Assembly: GCA_029876055.1 (NCBI GenBank)
Contig: CM056874.1
Coordinates: 992,001-1,056,000, forward strand
Length of the DNA stretch: 64,000 nt
DNA from: Madurella fahalii
Taxonomy: Eukaryota > Ascomycota > Sordariomycetes > Sordariales
Direction of reading: 5' to 3'
A model generated the notes under the pieces. It ran no database searches. It was not told where the DNA came from and saw nothing but the letters and a program-made list of their open reading frames with translations. This document shows, one piece after another, positions 1-10,039 of the stretch (position 1 is its first letter; each line of letters begins with the position of its first letter). Made by a program: the position numbers and the translations under genes.

Positions 1-1600
1 GGGTTAGGTGACCAAAGGTTGGATTGACCGAAGGTTGTCTCCACCAGAGGTGGTGAAAGAAGCTATCTACAGGTGGAAAATCTGACAGGACCCTAAATAG
101 CTGCGCACAGATTACGTGCCGTACCACGCGCGCGAGCACCCCAAATCACCACGTTGTCGTCATCGCCGCCGCCGCCACTTCTCATTAAATCTGAAGTATA
201 ATCCGGTTGTCTCATCTGGGGCGTTTTCTTTTGCTACCATTCAGATTGCCATTCAGATCGAATCGCCAAGCCGGTGGTCGGTGTTGTTACTCCTTTCAGA
301 GGTCGGCATCGGTCGCATCCTGATACCCCTACCGTCAGGGAACAAGAAAACAGTCCCCATATTTGAAATAGAGGACCCAAAGAACCCGAAACGAGCAAAG
401 GAGAGAGACTCAGCAGCCGAATTGACCGCAATGGTAGGCGTTGGCAATGGGCGAGGATTTTGCCGGCTCCGTGTAAGCCTGCCTCCACCCTACCAAAACA
501 TGGGAATCGGCACGGGAACTTGTTAGGGATGGGAAGATACAGGAGGGGTACCAGAAAGCGTTGGAAGAGTACTACACTCAAGTCTATTCTCCGTAAGTCT
601 TGCTCAGGGCTAACTCAACAACTTTGTCTGCTCACGTTGTCGGTGCGCTTAAGCTCAAGAAGCTAAGGACGAAATTCGCCGACAAGGAATTTGGAGTGAT
701 GGACGTGGAGGTGCAGGACATGGCGTGATTCGGACAACGTTCAAGCTCAAAGTCAGCACATTTCCTGACGGCCAAACCCCCGTATAACCCACCCCATTCA
801 TCTGACACGGGCTGCCCTCCGCGGCGCAGGATTGCATGGGCCGTTGCCGGGTGCAGTCAGTGGCCCCAGGCATTCTGCGACTTTAACAAGACCACCGGGA
901 TACGACCTTTATCAAGATTTGAATATCCAATACTTAAGATCTTACGATTTTGTGCTATATAATCTACCTAGGTACGCGGTGATAATGAAGGAGTGTAAAT
1001 GCCATAGCCCGCTAACCCACTATACCTGATGTACGTGACAATAACATTACTTCGCGAAACGAATAAATACGTGTTCCGGGAGACGTCTCTCCCATGCCAA
1101 GCAAAACCAAGACAAAAAATCTAAACGCAAAATCTAACCCCTTACCACCCCAAACTCTCCACCACATTACATATCATAGACCCACCACCCCTAGTTGCAA
1201 ACAAGCGTAACATGAGTCAAGAAATCCCCAATGCTAAAAGCAGCGGCATCAAGACACAAGTTCTCTACGGCGGCACTAATAACCACATTCCCAAACTCAC
1301 AAGTCAGCGAATTCGAGAAGCAAACCTGACACTCGTAGCCTTGCAGATCAACACCATTCATATCGGCAAACTTGAAATTGGCAACGCCCTAATTATTGAT
1401 AGGGATGCATCCGCCGTCAAATACCCCAAATCTAGGCGTCGAGTCGAGGGCGGTCTCGCATTCGGCGCCGTTCTGGCTGAGGAAGAGGCCGATAGAGGGG
1501 GTCACGTTCTTTTGGCAGGCGCAATGGGGGACCGGGCCGCGGGTGACGCGGGTGATGGGGGCCGGGAGGGTGACTGACGCAGGCGCGCCACGTGTAGCCG
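1..1600. other. No confident gene; possible Cys-rich coding remnant
   Basis: Only short open frames without recognisable domains. Between about 1400 and 1580 the minus strand reads as a Cys-containing stretch (HCAC, then ECE, then GGC, ending IPINN and a stop) that resembles the end of a small secreted protein. I see no clear start or splice sites for it and do not call a gene. AT-rich text around 900-1100 shows nothing else. Confidence 0.3.
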
Positions 1601-1675
1601 ATAGGATAAATATAGATCTTTTAATTCCGAGGTGGGAAGTGTGAATGCCCTTGTTTTCCGATATTGCGTACTATC

Positions 1676-1835
1676 CCAGGGCATGTACTGGTATACTGCG
1701 GGAGATCCCATCGGTGTTATCCCAAGTTTTGAGCTGGGCTACTATGTACTATCCAATCTGTGCTGGTATATCATGTACCATCCCAAATTCCGAACTGGGG
1801 TATTGCGCACCATCCTAGGGCATGTACTGGTATAT
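1676..1835 (+). repeat. Degenerate direct repeat, about 137 bp period
   Basis: The 15-mer GCATGTACTGGTATA occurs at about 1681 and again at about 1818, each preceded by a CCCAGGG/CCTAGGG-like block. The text between them holds looser copies (TACTATG, CATGTACCATCCC). This looks like an old tandem or nested duplication inside repeat-derived DNA. Confidence 0.45.
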
Positions 1836-1955
1836 TTTGGGCAAAATTCGGGACCGTGGTCCAGGATTCGGGCCATTTTGGCACTGTCGCCTCTTAGCGG
1901 TTTCCATCCGCGGTCCCGAATTTGGGCTACCCTTTAGCATTAATCACATAAATAC

Positions 1956-2280
1956 GTGTCACGACCAGAAGCAGGCTACGTTATGGCCTGAGGCAACGAC
2001 AAGGCGGGGCACGGATGGACCAATTAAAAAGGACCCAGACGGACTCGGGCTCGGGACACTCGCTGCGAATCAGGAAAGGTCCCGAGCCAAGGGCAGCTCG
2101 GGACGTAAGGGGATGTCCCGGTGTCCCGAGCACTCGGGACCTCGGGACCCCTTAGATATATACAGCTTAGACATCACCCATAGTTCCTTTGTCACGACAG
2201 TAACGATAATAATACTGCTTTGGAGTATCTTTTGACTACTCACGATCTCTGTGACCCTCATCACACTTCGTTGTACCCAT
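1956..2280 (+). mobile_element. Possible solo LTR remnant
   Basis: The stretch opens with TGTCACGACC, a start common in fungal gypsy-type LTRs. It runs through CGGGAC-rich clustered repeats (about 2040-2150) and an AT-rich TATA-like part (TTAGATATATACAG), and ends in text similar to retroelement U5 regions. I could not find a target-site duplication or a second LTR copy, so this is only a suggestion from base composition and the terminal TG. Confidence 0.25.
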
Positions 2281-2289
2281 CGCACTCAA

Positions 2290-3662
2290 CCTCTTGTTGT
2301 GCACGCACCTCTCTTGTGTCAGCCGTAGTCTCGAACTCTGTCCTTCAGGGTTCGGGTTACATAGGTCGTCACAGGGGAGCATGCTGACATGCTTTCTTCC
2401 GAGGCCACCTGGCTACATATGCCTGCAAGGGCTGAAATTGAGAGGCAGACATTGTAACAAATCATTTAATTTTTGTCTCGCTGTTATGTTGAAAAGATGA
2501 ACTCAAAACAGAACGCCACAGTTTGGCCCCATTAACACCCCTTCCCTATGGTAGCACCGGACAAGTTTATTTCTATCTTGCTTCTCGTAACCTCTGGCCT
2601 GAAATCGAGTGACGGTCGAGCTGTTTCTAGAGTGGTTTTCGGACCGACTGTGATTGGGGGAGGGAGGGGGGGTGAATGGTGGCGGTTCCTACCTCTCCGA
2701 CCATTGTTGTCCGCGGGCAATCCCTAGATAAATCCCGTTGCGGGCAAGCATACCTCCAAAATGCTCGCAAAATGGGTTGCTGGTGTCACAGGTTTCCCCA
2801 CATCCCCTAAACTGCGCCACTCCATCCAAACAGTGCAGACGCTCTATATCATTTGCTAAGTCATTTGTGAGAGACGTTTATCTTTTGTTAGCTGCTGGGT
2901 GGCTGATTGCCTTGGGTATTTGACCGTGCCCTGTGCCGATCTTCTGCTATGGGACATAGCTCGACCTCCCACCGAGCCGGATGACCTGGGTGGCAAGACA
3001 TCTTCGTGATCAATAGGAGAAACTTTGACCCCGACATCATGAGAACTGCAACGGCTAGCGCTTCCGGACAAGTCAAGGACACTCTACCCCCTGCGTATGC
3101 GAGCGGGCCTTCTATTTTGCTTGGTGACCATCTTGACGGGGCGGAAAGCGAGTGAAGGCGTTAGGTAGCGGCTCCAGAATTCTCCTGCCGGGTTTGCAGC
3201 AAGAGCCCAATGCGGGCAGTTGCATATGTAATCCTCGTCACAGCTTGCGCCGTGGCGTATGCACGGAGTTCGGGGAAAGGGCTCCCAGGCGGACACTCGT
3301 CCACACCGGGAGTACTCTTGGTCTGTTGGCCACGTCTTGGTTACACGGCCGTACTTGGCCATCTTTCGGAACCCATTTTGAAGACAAACGTGAAAAGCGG
3401 TCAGCGATGTGTGAGGATGACATGCATCCGTTCCATTATCCGATATGATTCGGAATATGTGACACTTTCCTTGCCCGACCTGCGTCAAGCTCGGCGAAGG
3501 GTAGTTACCAGTGCGAATCAGCACGCCGCGGTGCTGTTTGCCATGCAAGACCGATTGACTCGCCCATGGTTAACCACGTCTCTTCGTGCTTCCCGGCTCC
3601 TTGCAATGTGAATTAAGATAAAGAATAATCTGGAAGTAGGTGGTGCTCATCGACAGGTACCT
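2290..3662. other. Intergenic, nothing recognised
   Basis: Both strands have only short open frames without motif content. The longest, on the minus strand at 3084-3548, has no domain I recognise and no good start context. Confidence 0.5.
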
Positions 3663-4121
3663 ATGATTCACCGCGATGCCGGAGCAATCTCTTTACACAC
3701 CATTACAGAGCGGCGAAATCAGGCTGCTAAGATCGATCACGAGAATCCGTATCTGTTTGAACTGCACCCCGCTCGTCTAGAGAATGTGAGGCGCAATTAC
3801 ATAGCCGTATCCTACACCTGGGGAAATCCGAATGACAAAACCACCATTCCGATCGGAGGAAATGAAATACCGATCACCAACAGCCTCTTTGGGGCGCTCG
3901 AGGCAGTTCGGAATTTCCGACCGGGGCCTGTTCTAGTGTGGGCGGATGCACTATGTATCAACCAATGGTCCAATGGAGAAGGGGCAACAGATTCCGAACA
4001 AAGCGACGAGCGAGTTTCGAGAGCGGCAATCTTAGGGCACACAACGAAGAACCACCCATCAGGATGGGAGCAGGTCACGCTAGCAAAACACATCTGGGGG
4101 CGGCCAACGCCGAGCAAGTGA
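3663..4121 (+). pseudogene. Truncated HET-domain gene
   Basis: The first about 100 residues match the start of a HET (heterokaryon incompatibility) domain: YIAVSYTWGNP, a preceding region with a typical HET leader, then ITNSLFGALEAVR and VWADALCINQ. After CINQ the family normally continues with an acidic residue and a MEKxxQIPxM-like block. Here that block (MEKGQQIPN) sits in another frame, so an indel has broken the gene. The remaining HET core, about half the domain, and any C-terminus are missing. HET proteins trigger cell death after non-self recognition in fungi; this copy is almost certainly dead. LINE sequence begins within about 400 bp downstream, which may explain the truncation. Confidence 0.8.
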
Positions 4122-4207
4122 CATGGTGGAGGGCCCAGGGGCTGATGCAGATGGGTACCGGCGCATATGAAAGCTGGGTACATCATAGATGCTAACGGTG
4201 GAGAGGC

Positions 4208-4250
4208 ATGGAGGCTGAGGAGGCTGAGGAGGCTGAGGCTGAGGCTGGAT
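4208..4250 (+). repeat. GAGGCT-type microsatellite
   Basis: Tandem GGAGGCTGA / GGCTGA units run for about 40 bp between the HET remnant and the LINE fragment. No reading frame of significance crosses it. Confidence 0.7.
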
Positions 4251-4495
4251 CTTGGACACGCCGCCTCGGTAGCCGGGATCTATGCCTCACGCCGGGCCCG
4301 GGAGCGAGGCGAGTTCGAGGTCGTCGACATGTCGAGGGCAGTGCAGGGCCTGGCGAATTGTCGGCGCGGAGGCCCAACGAGTGGACTACCTACCCTGCTT
4401 TGGCAAGTTTTATATGAGACGAATCTGGGCCCATATATAAGGATGACCAATTTAGGTCATCATTTTGAAGTTCGGGGCACTTTTATTTCCTTGTA

Positions 4496-5385
4496 AAAAC
4501 GGGGCAGGAAAACCCCAGGAAGCGTCGTCCAGGCCGCCTGCAACAAGCTGTATCAGAGATTCAACTCGAGGAAGAGAGATAAGGGTCGATCACGTGCCTC
4601 CGGGCCACAGAAACCTACCGCGGTGGAACAAGCCGCAAGCACGATAGCAGCATGGACTGGAGGAGCTACCGACACAGACGTGGTAGTAGAGGAAGCCTGG
4701 AGGGAAAGATGGTTGAAGAAGCGAGACGGCCAGCCAACGACAAGACCAGCTAATGACTTCGACCACCAGCAGGAGACACTATTCAGAAGAGAGACTCTAA
4801 TGAGGCATGAGGGTCTCAGTAAAGCTAAGAGTTCATTGCTGGTCCAGATTCGCACTGGAGCCATTGGTCTTCGAAGCTTCCTGTTCGAGCGGCGAGTACC
4901 AGGGGTCCTAACACCTCACTGCGAGTGTGGGGAAGGACGCGAGACAGCCGAACACCTGGTGATGTGGTGTTTGGCCCCACCGTTGGTTCGAAGATGGAGG
5001 AGAGCGGAGGTCCGGACACGACGGGACTTTTACTCTGTCTTGCAGGGTACTAGTCCCTCAACCGCACGGCTAACGGGGAGGATCCTGAGCTGGCTGATGG
5101 ACTCGGGGAGATTAGCCATGTACAGCTTAGCAAGGAGGTTGGAGCTGGAACGGGCGGTCTAATGCCCTCACTCGAAGGCCAGGAGGCCTTCCTTCTTGTA
5201 TCCGCAGGAACAGTGACTCATGTAGTTTCCTTGATTGTCGGTATGGGTTTTTCACCCGGCTCAAGAGGGCACGGTTTTCCTGTACAGTTAAAACGTTGAG
5301 GGTCCGGCGAGCCGTAGGGCATAGCGGTGTATGAATAATAATATTTCCTTGTAAGATGCTGGGAAACTCAAGTAAATATGCAAAG
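4496..5385 (+). mobile_element. 3' end of a Tad-like LINE retrotransposon
   Basis: An open frame from about 4496 to 5162 encodes the extreme C-terminus of a non-LTR retrotransposon ORF2. The signature is LLVQIRTGAIGLRSFL followed by the CCHC-type knuckle in HCECGEGRETAEHLVMWC, which in fungal Tad-clade elements lies after the RNase H domain. Reverse transcriptase and RNase H themselves are absent, as expected for a 5'-truncated LINE copy. The sequence after the stop codon at 5160 looks like the 3' UTR of such elements and runs into an A-rich tail (AATAATAATA, near 5335). The frame has no internal stop, which suggests a young copy or one spared from RIP. The 5' boundary is not clear. Confidence 0.75.
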
Positions 5386-5720
5386 CGAGCAAATAAGTAA
5401 AGAAGATATGGAAAGGGCTAGTGAATATATATATAAATCAAAGTCAAACTTTATATACCCAAGTTTATCTTGCCTACGAGGCCCGCTAGTTAGCGCGAGC
5501 CGAGGGTGAACTATAAGGTGCGACATATGTTTTACTATCTCTCTTTCCTGCTTTATTTAGCGCTCTTTTACACGTCCCATGGAGCGGCGTTCTGATAAAT
5601 GCTCCCCAGTTTGAAAGGCGAGCGAAGTAGAGGATTTCAGTACCTATCTAACAACAATATAAACCCCACACAACCAAACATCAAGATTAAATATAAAACC
5701 TAACCTTCACCTAATCCGTG
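5386..5720. other. AT-rich intergenic spacer
   Basis: AT-rich text with short AT repeats (about 5425-5455). It lies 3' of the WD40 gene and probably contains its 3' UTR. No further gene seen. Confidence 0.5.
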
Positions 5721-8633
5721 TCACCTTCTAAGTAAAGGTACATCCCAGATCCTTATAGTGTTATCCTCCGAGCCTGATGCAAGGTGCTGACCATCAGGTG
5801 AAAATGCTACCGAGCGTATGTCCTTTGTATGACCTTTCCAGGTCTGGAGGCACTGGCCAGTAGCTATATCCCAAATCTTTATAGACTTATCCCAGGAGCC
5901 TGATGCAAGTTGCTGGCCATTAGGTGAGAATGCTACCGAGGCTACTGTTTCGGTATGGCCTTTCAAGGTTTGGAGGCATTGGCCTGTGGCCACATCCCAA
6001 ATCTTAAGAGACTTATCCCAGGAGCTTGATGCAAGTTGCTGGCCGTCAGGTGAAAATATCACCATGGTTATATTGTCGGTATGACCTTTCCAAGTCTGGA
6101 GGCACTGGCCACTGGCTATATCACAAATTGTGATAAATATATCCCCCGAGCTTGATGCAAGTTGCTGGCCACTAGGGGAGAATGCTGCACAGCCGAGGCG
6201 GTTGATATCCAAGGTCTGGAGGCAGTGGCCAGTGCCTACATCCCAGATCTTTACAACGTCGCTCCACGACGCTGATACAAGTTGTTGGCCATTAGGTGAG
6301 AATGCTACCGAGTATATGAATGTGGTATGGCTTTTCCAGGTTTGGAGACACTGCTTGGTAGCTATATCCCAGATCCCTATAGCCTCATGCTTTGAGACTG
6401 ATGCAAGTGGCTGGCCATTAGGTGAGAATGCTAGCGAGTATCTTTTGTTAGGTCCGTAGGGTTTGTCTTTCCACGTCTGGAGGCACCGGCCAGTGGCCAC
6501 ATCCCAGATTCTTGTCTCATTATCCGTCGAGCTTGATGCAAGTTGCTGGCCATTAGGTGAGAATGCCAAGGAGTCTATGCTGGAGGTATGGCCTTTGAGC
6601 GTTCGGAAACTTGGTTCAAGGTCAACTGTCCGGCGAATATCCCCCTCAATCTTAGCGAGTATATCATCATTCTCTGATTGGAAGTTGGGCCTTAGTATGG
6701 CGTCCCAGTCCAAGTCATAGAGAACTTCAGGGGGTTCAATATGTGAGGACAAATCGTAATCCTGGTCTCCGCCATCGGAAACAACACATGAGGACGATTC
6801 GTCGACGAGATCATCATCGCCAGCTGCCTGCGGGCCAAGGCCGCCTTGGCTCGATCGTGTAATAGAAGAGACACTGTACTGGCTTGAACTCATGCTCTGG
6901 ATGTCCTCTGAATCGAGTGGTTTGAGATGCGCAGGGATGAGGCGCAAGCTGAGGAGCATGATATCCTGGAGGTGCATAGCCACGTGAGTCGCAGTCTCTG
7001 CACAGGACCCGGCTTCGAATCTTGGAGCTGACTGCTCCCTTGGTTGTTCACGGTTAGAGGTTGTGTGCTTGCTCTGGTCCATGACTGCCGCGCGTCCCCC
7101 CTGGTCGACACTCCTGAGCTTTTGGTCCGGTTGCTGCGGCACCGAAAAGGAACATAGAGGACAAATATCTGGTGCTCGCGGATAGCGAAACCTGCTTTGG
7201 CGTACAATGGCCTGAATCTGGGGTTCCGTCAAGATGTTGGGGTGGGATCCTTCCAAATGCAGGGCTAGGTCGTCTGGTCTCTCGAATACAGCTGCACCTT
7301 TGCCACAGAACGGGCAAATCCAAGATGTTGGCGTGTGGACTTCTCGAGGCCAGGTCGTACCATGACAAATCTCCATATGTTCGAGCCACTTTGCTGAACT
7401 TCCGAACCTAGTCAATGACTCGAAGCACTGCTCAGAGATGCAAACGTAGGACATGTGGTCTTCATCGAGATGTCGCCTATGTGGTATAATTAAATTAGCC
7501 AAGCACTACTGGTTGAAACCCACTGACTTACTGCCACTCTTCTCCCTGAGGCAAGCCATCCGGAAAGGGCTGGAAGCACCAGTCACAGGTTTCGCCGCGA
7601 CCCGATGGCCGGGGGTAATCTGCGCGTTTCGCTAGAATGGACTTCGTTTTTCGCGTGGCCGAAGCGCTGATTCGCTTCATGCGACTTCTGAACTCCTGAA
7701 TGTCCACCGTAGTAGGCTCGGATTGGCCGACTCCTGCTTGTGGATTCACACGGTAAAGTGCAAGAGCCCTGGTAGCGCCTGAGGGACCCAGCAAGCCCGC
7801 TTCCATTGCTTTTGCTTCATCCAGACTGTGATCGAAAACAGGGCGGGAAGCCGTCGCTGTGTGTTTTGTCTCAATCTGGCTCGACGGTTGATCGTAAGTT
7901 TCTCTCATGGCGCCGTCGGCTATCTCCTCCGAAATGGCTGGAAGTCCCTTGGCTGTTCCGCGTTGTGAGGTCTGGGCATGTTTGTTCCGAGAGGCGCGTC
8001 GGTGGGATATGATGTATGTCTCAGTCATCGAGCTTGCAAGGTGCTCATGCAGTCCGTGGGTTGCATCCGGATAAAGGATTCTGAGAGCTGTATGTGCAAG
8101 CTTCTCAAAGTCCGCAGAGTCGATCGAGCCGGCGTATTTTCTGATCCTTGCCGATTGGCGTGTCGATGGAGACCTTCGGATCGCAACTCCAATCTGGCCA
8201 AAGCGCTGCCTCGAGAGCATCGATGCTCACACCGACGTATTGATATGTCGAGTCCGTTTCTCCAGAGTTCGGGATACTAGCCCCTTCCAAAAATACTTGA
8301 ACTAAGTCAGAATTTGTTGCGCATCTGCGTCATTTACCAAGAAACAGATAACTCACAGTAGGTCAAGTTTCTGCGAATGATATCCAAGAGGAACAGAACC
8401 TGTTGCAGAATCTCGCTATGGCGTTGAAGCCTGCGGTCTAGGCTGTTTTCTGCTGACGTGAAGATGCCCAAGTAAACGACCCAGCCGGAAAATCTCTTTT
8501 TGAGCTCGGAAAGAATCAAAGCTTCACCAGAAGATTCGTCGTGCTGGACTGCATCAGCGTGCCTCTGGAACAGACTCTCACACTCAAGTGCAAGGTTGAA
8601 GATGGGTCCTCCCTCCTGCATCGTTGGGTCCAT
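5721..8633 (-). CDS. C2H2 / seven-blade WD40 repeat protein
   Basis: Exon 1 is 8633-8357 (ATG at 8633; donor GTGAGT). Exon 2 starts near 8301 and ends at 7532 (donor GTAAGT). Exon 3 is 7476-5721. The N-terminal helical region (SLDRRL, VAIRRS) is of a type found in many large fungal defence-like proteins. Cys/His fingers follow (CDWCFQPFPDG, YVCISEQC, WICPFCGKG, ICPLCSF). The last about 300 residues are seven WD40 repeats of about 42 residues, nearly identical (SPNGQQLAS, IWDVATGQCLQT), enough for one closed propeller. Near-identical WD40 blades are a mark of fungal NWD incompatibility proteins, but no NACHT ATPase is present. The frame switches between 8231 and 8193: either a 37-nt intron (GTGAGC..CCAG), which restores the frame to about 921 residues, or a frameshift. 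The gene lies 297 bp downstream of the gasdermin-like gene on the same strand. Confidence 0.75.
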
Positions 8634-8930
8634 GCTTCATGCAGCCGCCGGATTGGACCGGAAGATACAAAAATTTCTCGGACGTCTTGAGTACTCTGAC
8701 TCTGGGTGGTGGCTCGAACGTTCACAGAGAGATAAGCGGGGTTGAGTTCAGGTTCACGGTTCGGAGGCCCAATTGAATTCCAATTAAGGCCCAAAGACAC
8801 GTGATGTCGTTTGTACCCGCGGCAGCTCATCTTGTTTGCCCATCACTAAGAATTCATCTCCTCGGATTGAATCTGCGTCATAATTCAAACATAATAACTA
8901 GAGAAACAAACTACCCCGATACAGCTAACG

Positions 8931-9803
8931 TTAATGTCTATCGCTTTCAGGAATAATCCACAGAGTTTCCTCCTCTCCATCCTCCTCAACCTCTGCATTT
9001 GCCCCTCCCAGGGCGTCAAGCTCAACAATCACTTCGTCCTCCTCCGATTCGCCGTCACCGCCGTCGAGCCCCACGAGCTGAGCGCCCTTGTTGAATTGCG
9101 AGGCTCTCAACTGCCTCTCTTGGCCCCTGCAGCGTGCCAGCCAGCCCCGTTGGCAAACGAGCTTCTTGACACGCAAACCGAAGATAAAGTCGTCAGAAGT
9201 TTCCCAGCCCTCGGAGACATGACTCTCACGTTCAAACCCGACATGAGGACCGATGTCAACTGGCAAGCTCGCCGGTTGGTGCAGACCCATTTCAAAGTTT
9301 CCGACAGTGCTTGTCGTCTTAGTGAGGCGAATGCTGGGCCCGACAGCAACCTTGATACCTGTGACAAGGTAGACTGGTCCCCAATCGGTAGCCTTGACGT
9401 ACTCGGCCACTTCAAGTTCCCGCATACTTGCCTGGAGGTAATCAGCGGACGGGGTGAACGTGAAGGTATCGAGGCGGTTGAAACTATATTCGGTCTCATT
9501 ATTAAAACCGCAGGAGGCGCTGAGCTCGCCGCCAAAGCCGTCCATGCCAAGTAGCCGTGCCCAGACTCCAAACTCGCCTTTGCGCATGGAAGACCGTGTT
9601 GCCGTAAATCCATGTTTCTGGTGGCAGTAGACGCTGGCCTTCGGAATCTCTATCCGGGAATCCGGGTTGATAACTTCGACATCCTGGAGATTGTTGAGGA
9701 TACTGCCGAGCTCTATAGGTCCTGAAGGTGCAGGATTGATGTAGAAGTTGGGGGGCAAGTGATACGTTGCCAGGCCAACGCGGTCGCTGGTGAACAGTGG
9801 CAT
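8931..9803 (-). CDS. Fungal gasdermin-like protein (HET-Q1/RCD-1 type)
   Basis: Single-exon gene of 290 residues. I start at ATG 9803 (MPLFTSDRVGLATY); the frame is open 11 codons further, but only from a GTG. The N-terminus (F-x-x-D-x-VGLA-x-Y-x-LPP) and the central GPVYLVTGIKVAVG block match the fungal gasdermin family, membrane-pore proteins that kill the cell once a short C-terminal piece is cut off. The last about 45 residues are strongly acidic (ESEEDE, EVEEDGEEE) and follow a basic stretch (QRGWLARCRGQERQLR), so they could be the inhibitory tail. It lies 236 bp downstream of a subtilisin-like protease gene on the same strand. In known fungal cases (het-Q1/het-Q2) such a protease cuts and activates the gasdermin. 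Identification is by pattern only, without alignment. Confidence 0.8.
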   Translation of the reverse strand: MPLFTSDRVGLATYHLPPNFYINPAPSGPIELGSILNNLQDVEVINPDSRIEIPKASVYCHQKHGFTATRSSMRKGEFGVWARLLGMDGFGGELSASCGFNNETEYSFNRLDTFTFTPSADYLQASMRELEVAEYVKATDWGPVYLVTGIKVAVGPSIRLTKTTSTVGNFEMGLHQPASLPVDIGPHVGFERESHVSEGWETSDDFIFGLRVKKLVCQRGWLARCRGQERQLRASQFNKGAQLVGLDGGDGESEEDEVIVELDALGGANAEVEEDGEEETLWIIPESDRH

Positions 9804-10039
9804 GTCAATAAAATGGAAAAGACTGCAGGGAGGCACCGCGTCAAATTTGGAGATGGCCTTGAATAGGGTAGTGATTGAAGGTTTGCGTTTTCATATATGG
9901 AGTTTCCAGTCCTGACAAGAAGTCGTTGATACCCAACATGAGTGAAATGCCCAATGCTTACACCGCGTGACCACCCACACTCACACGCTTTCAACCTTGT
10001 CTCACGTGGCTACAAACTCGCCCCATCACGTTACCAAGC

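Noticed and set aside
1..10. GGGTTAGG at the very start of the window, like a telomere repeat
   Set aside because: Only about one and a half repeat units; the following text is ordinary. Could be chance.
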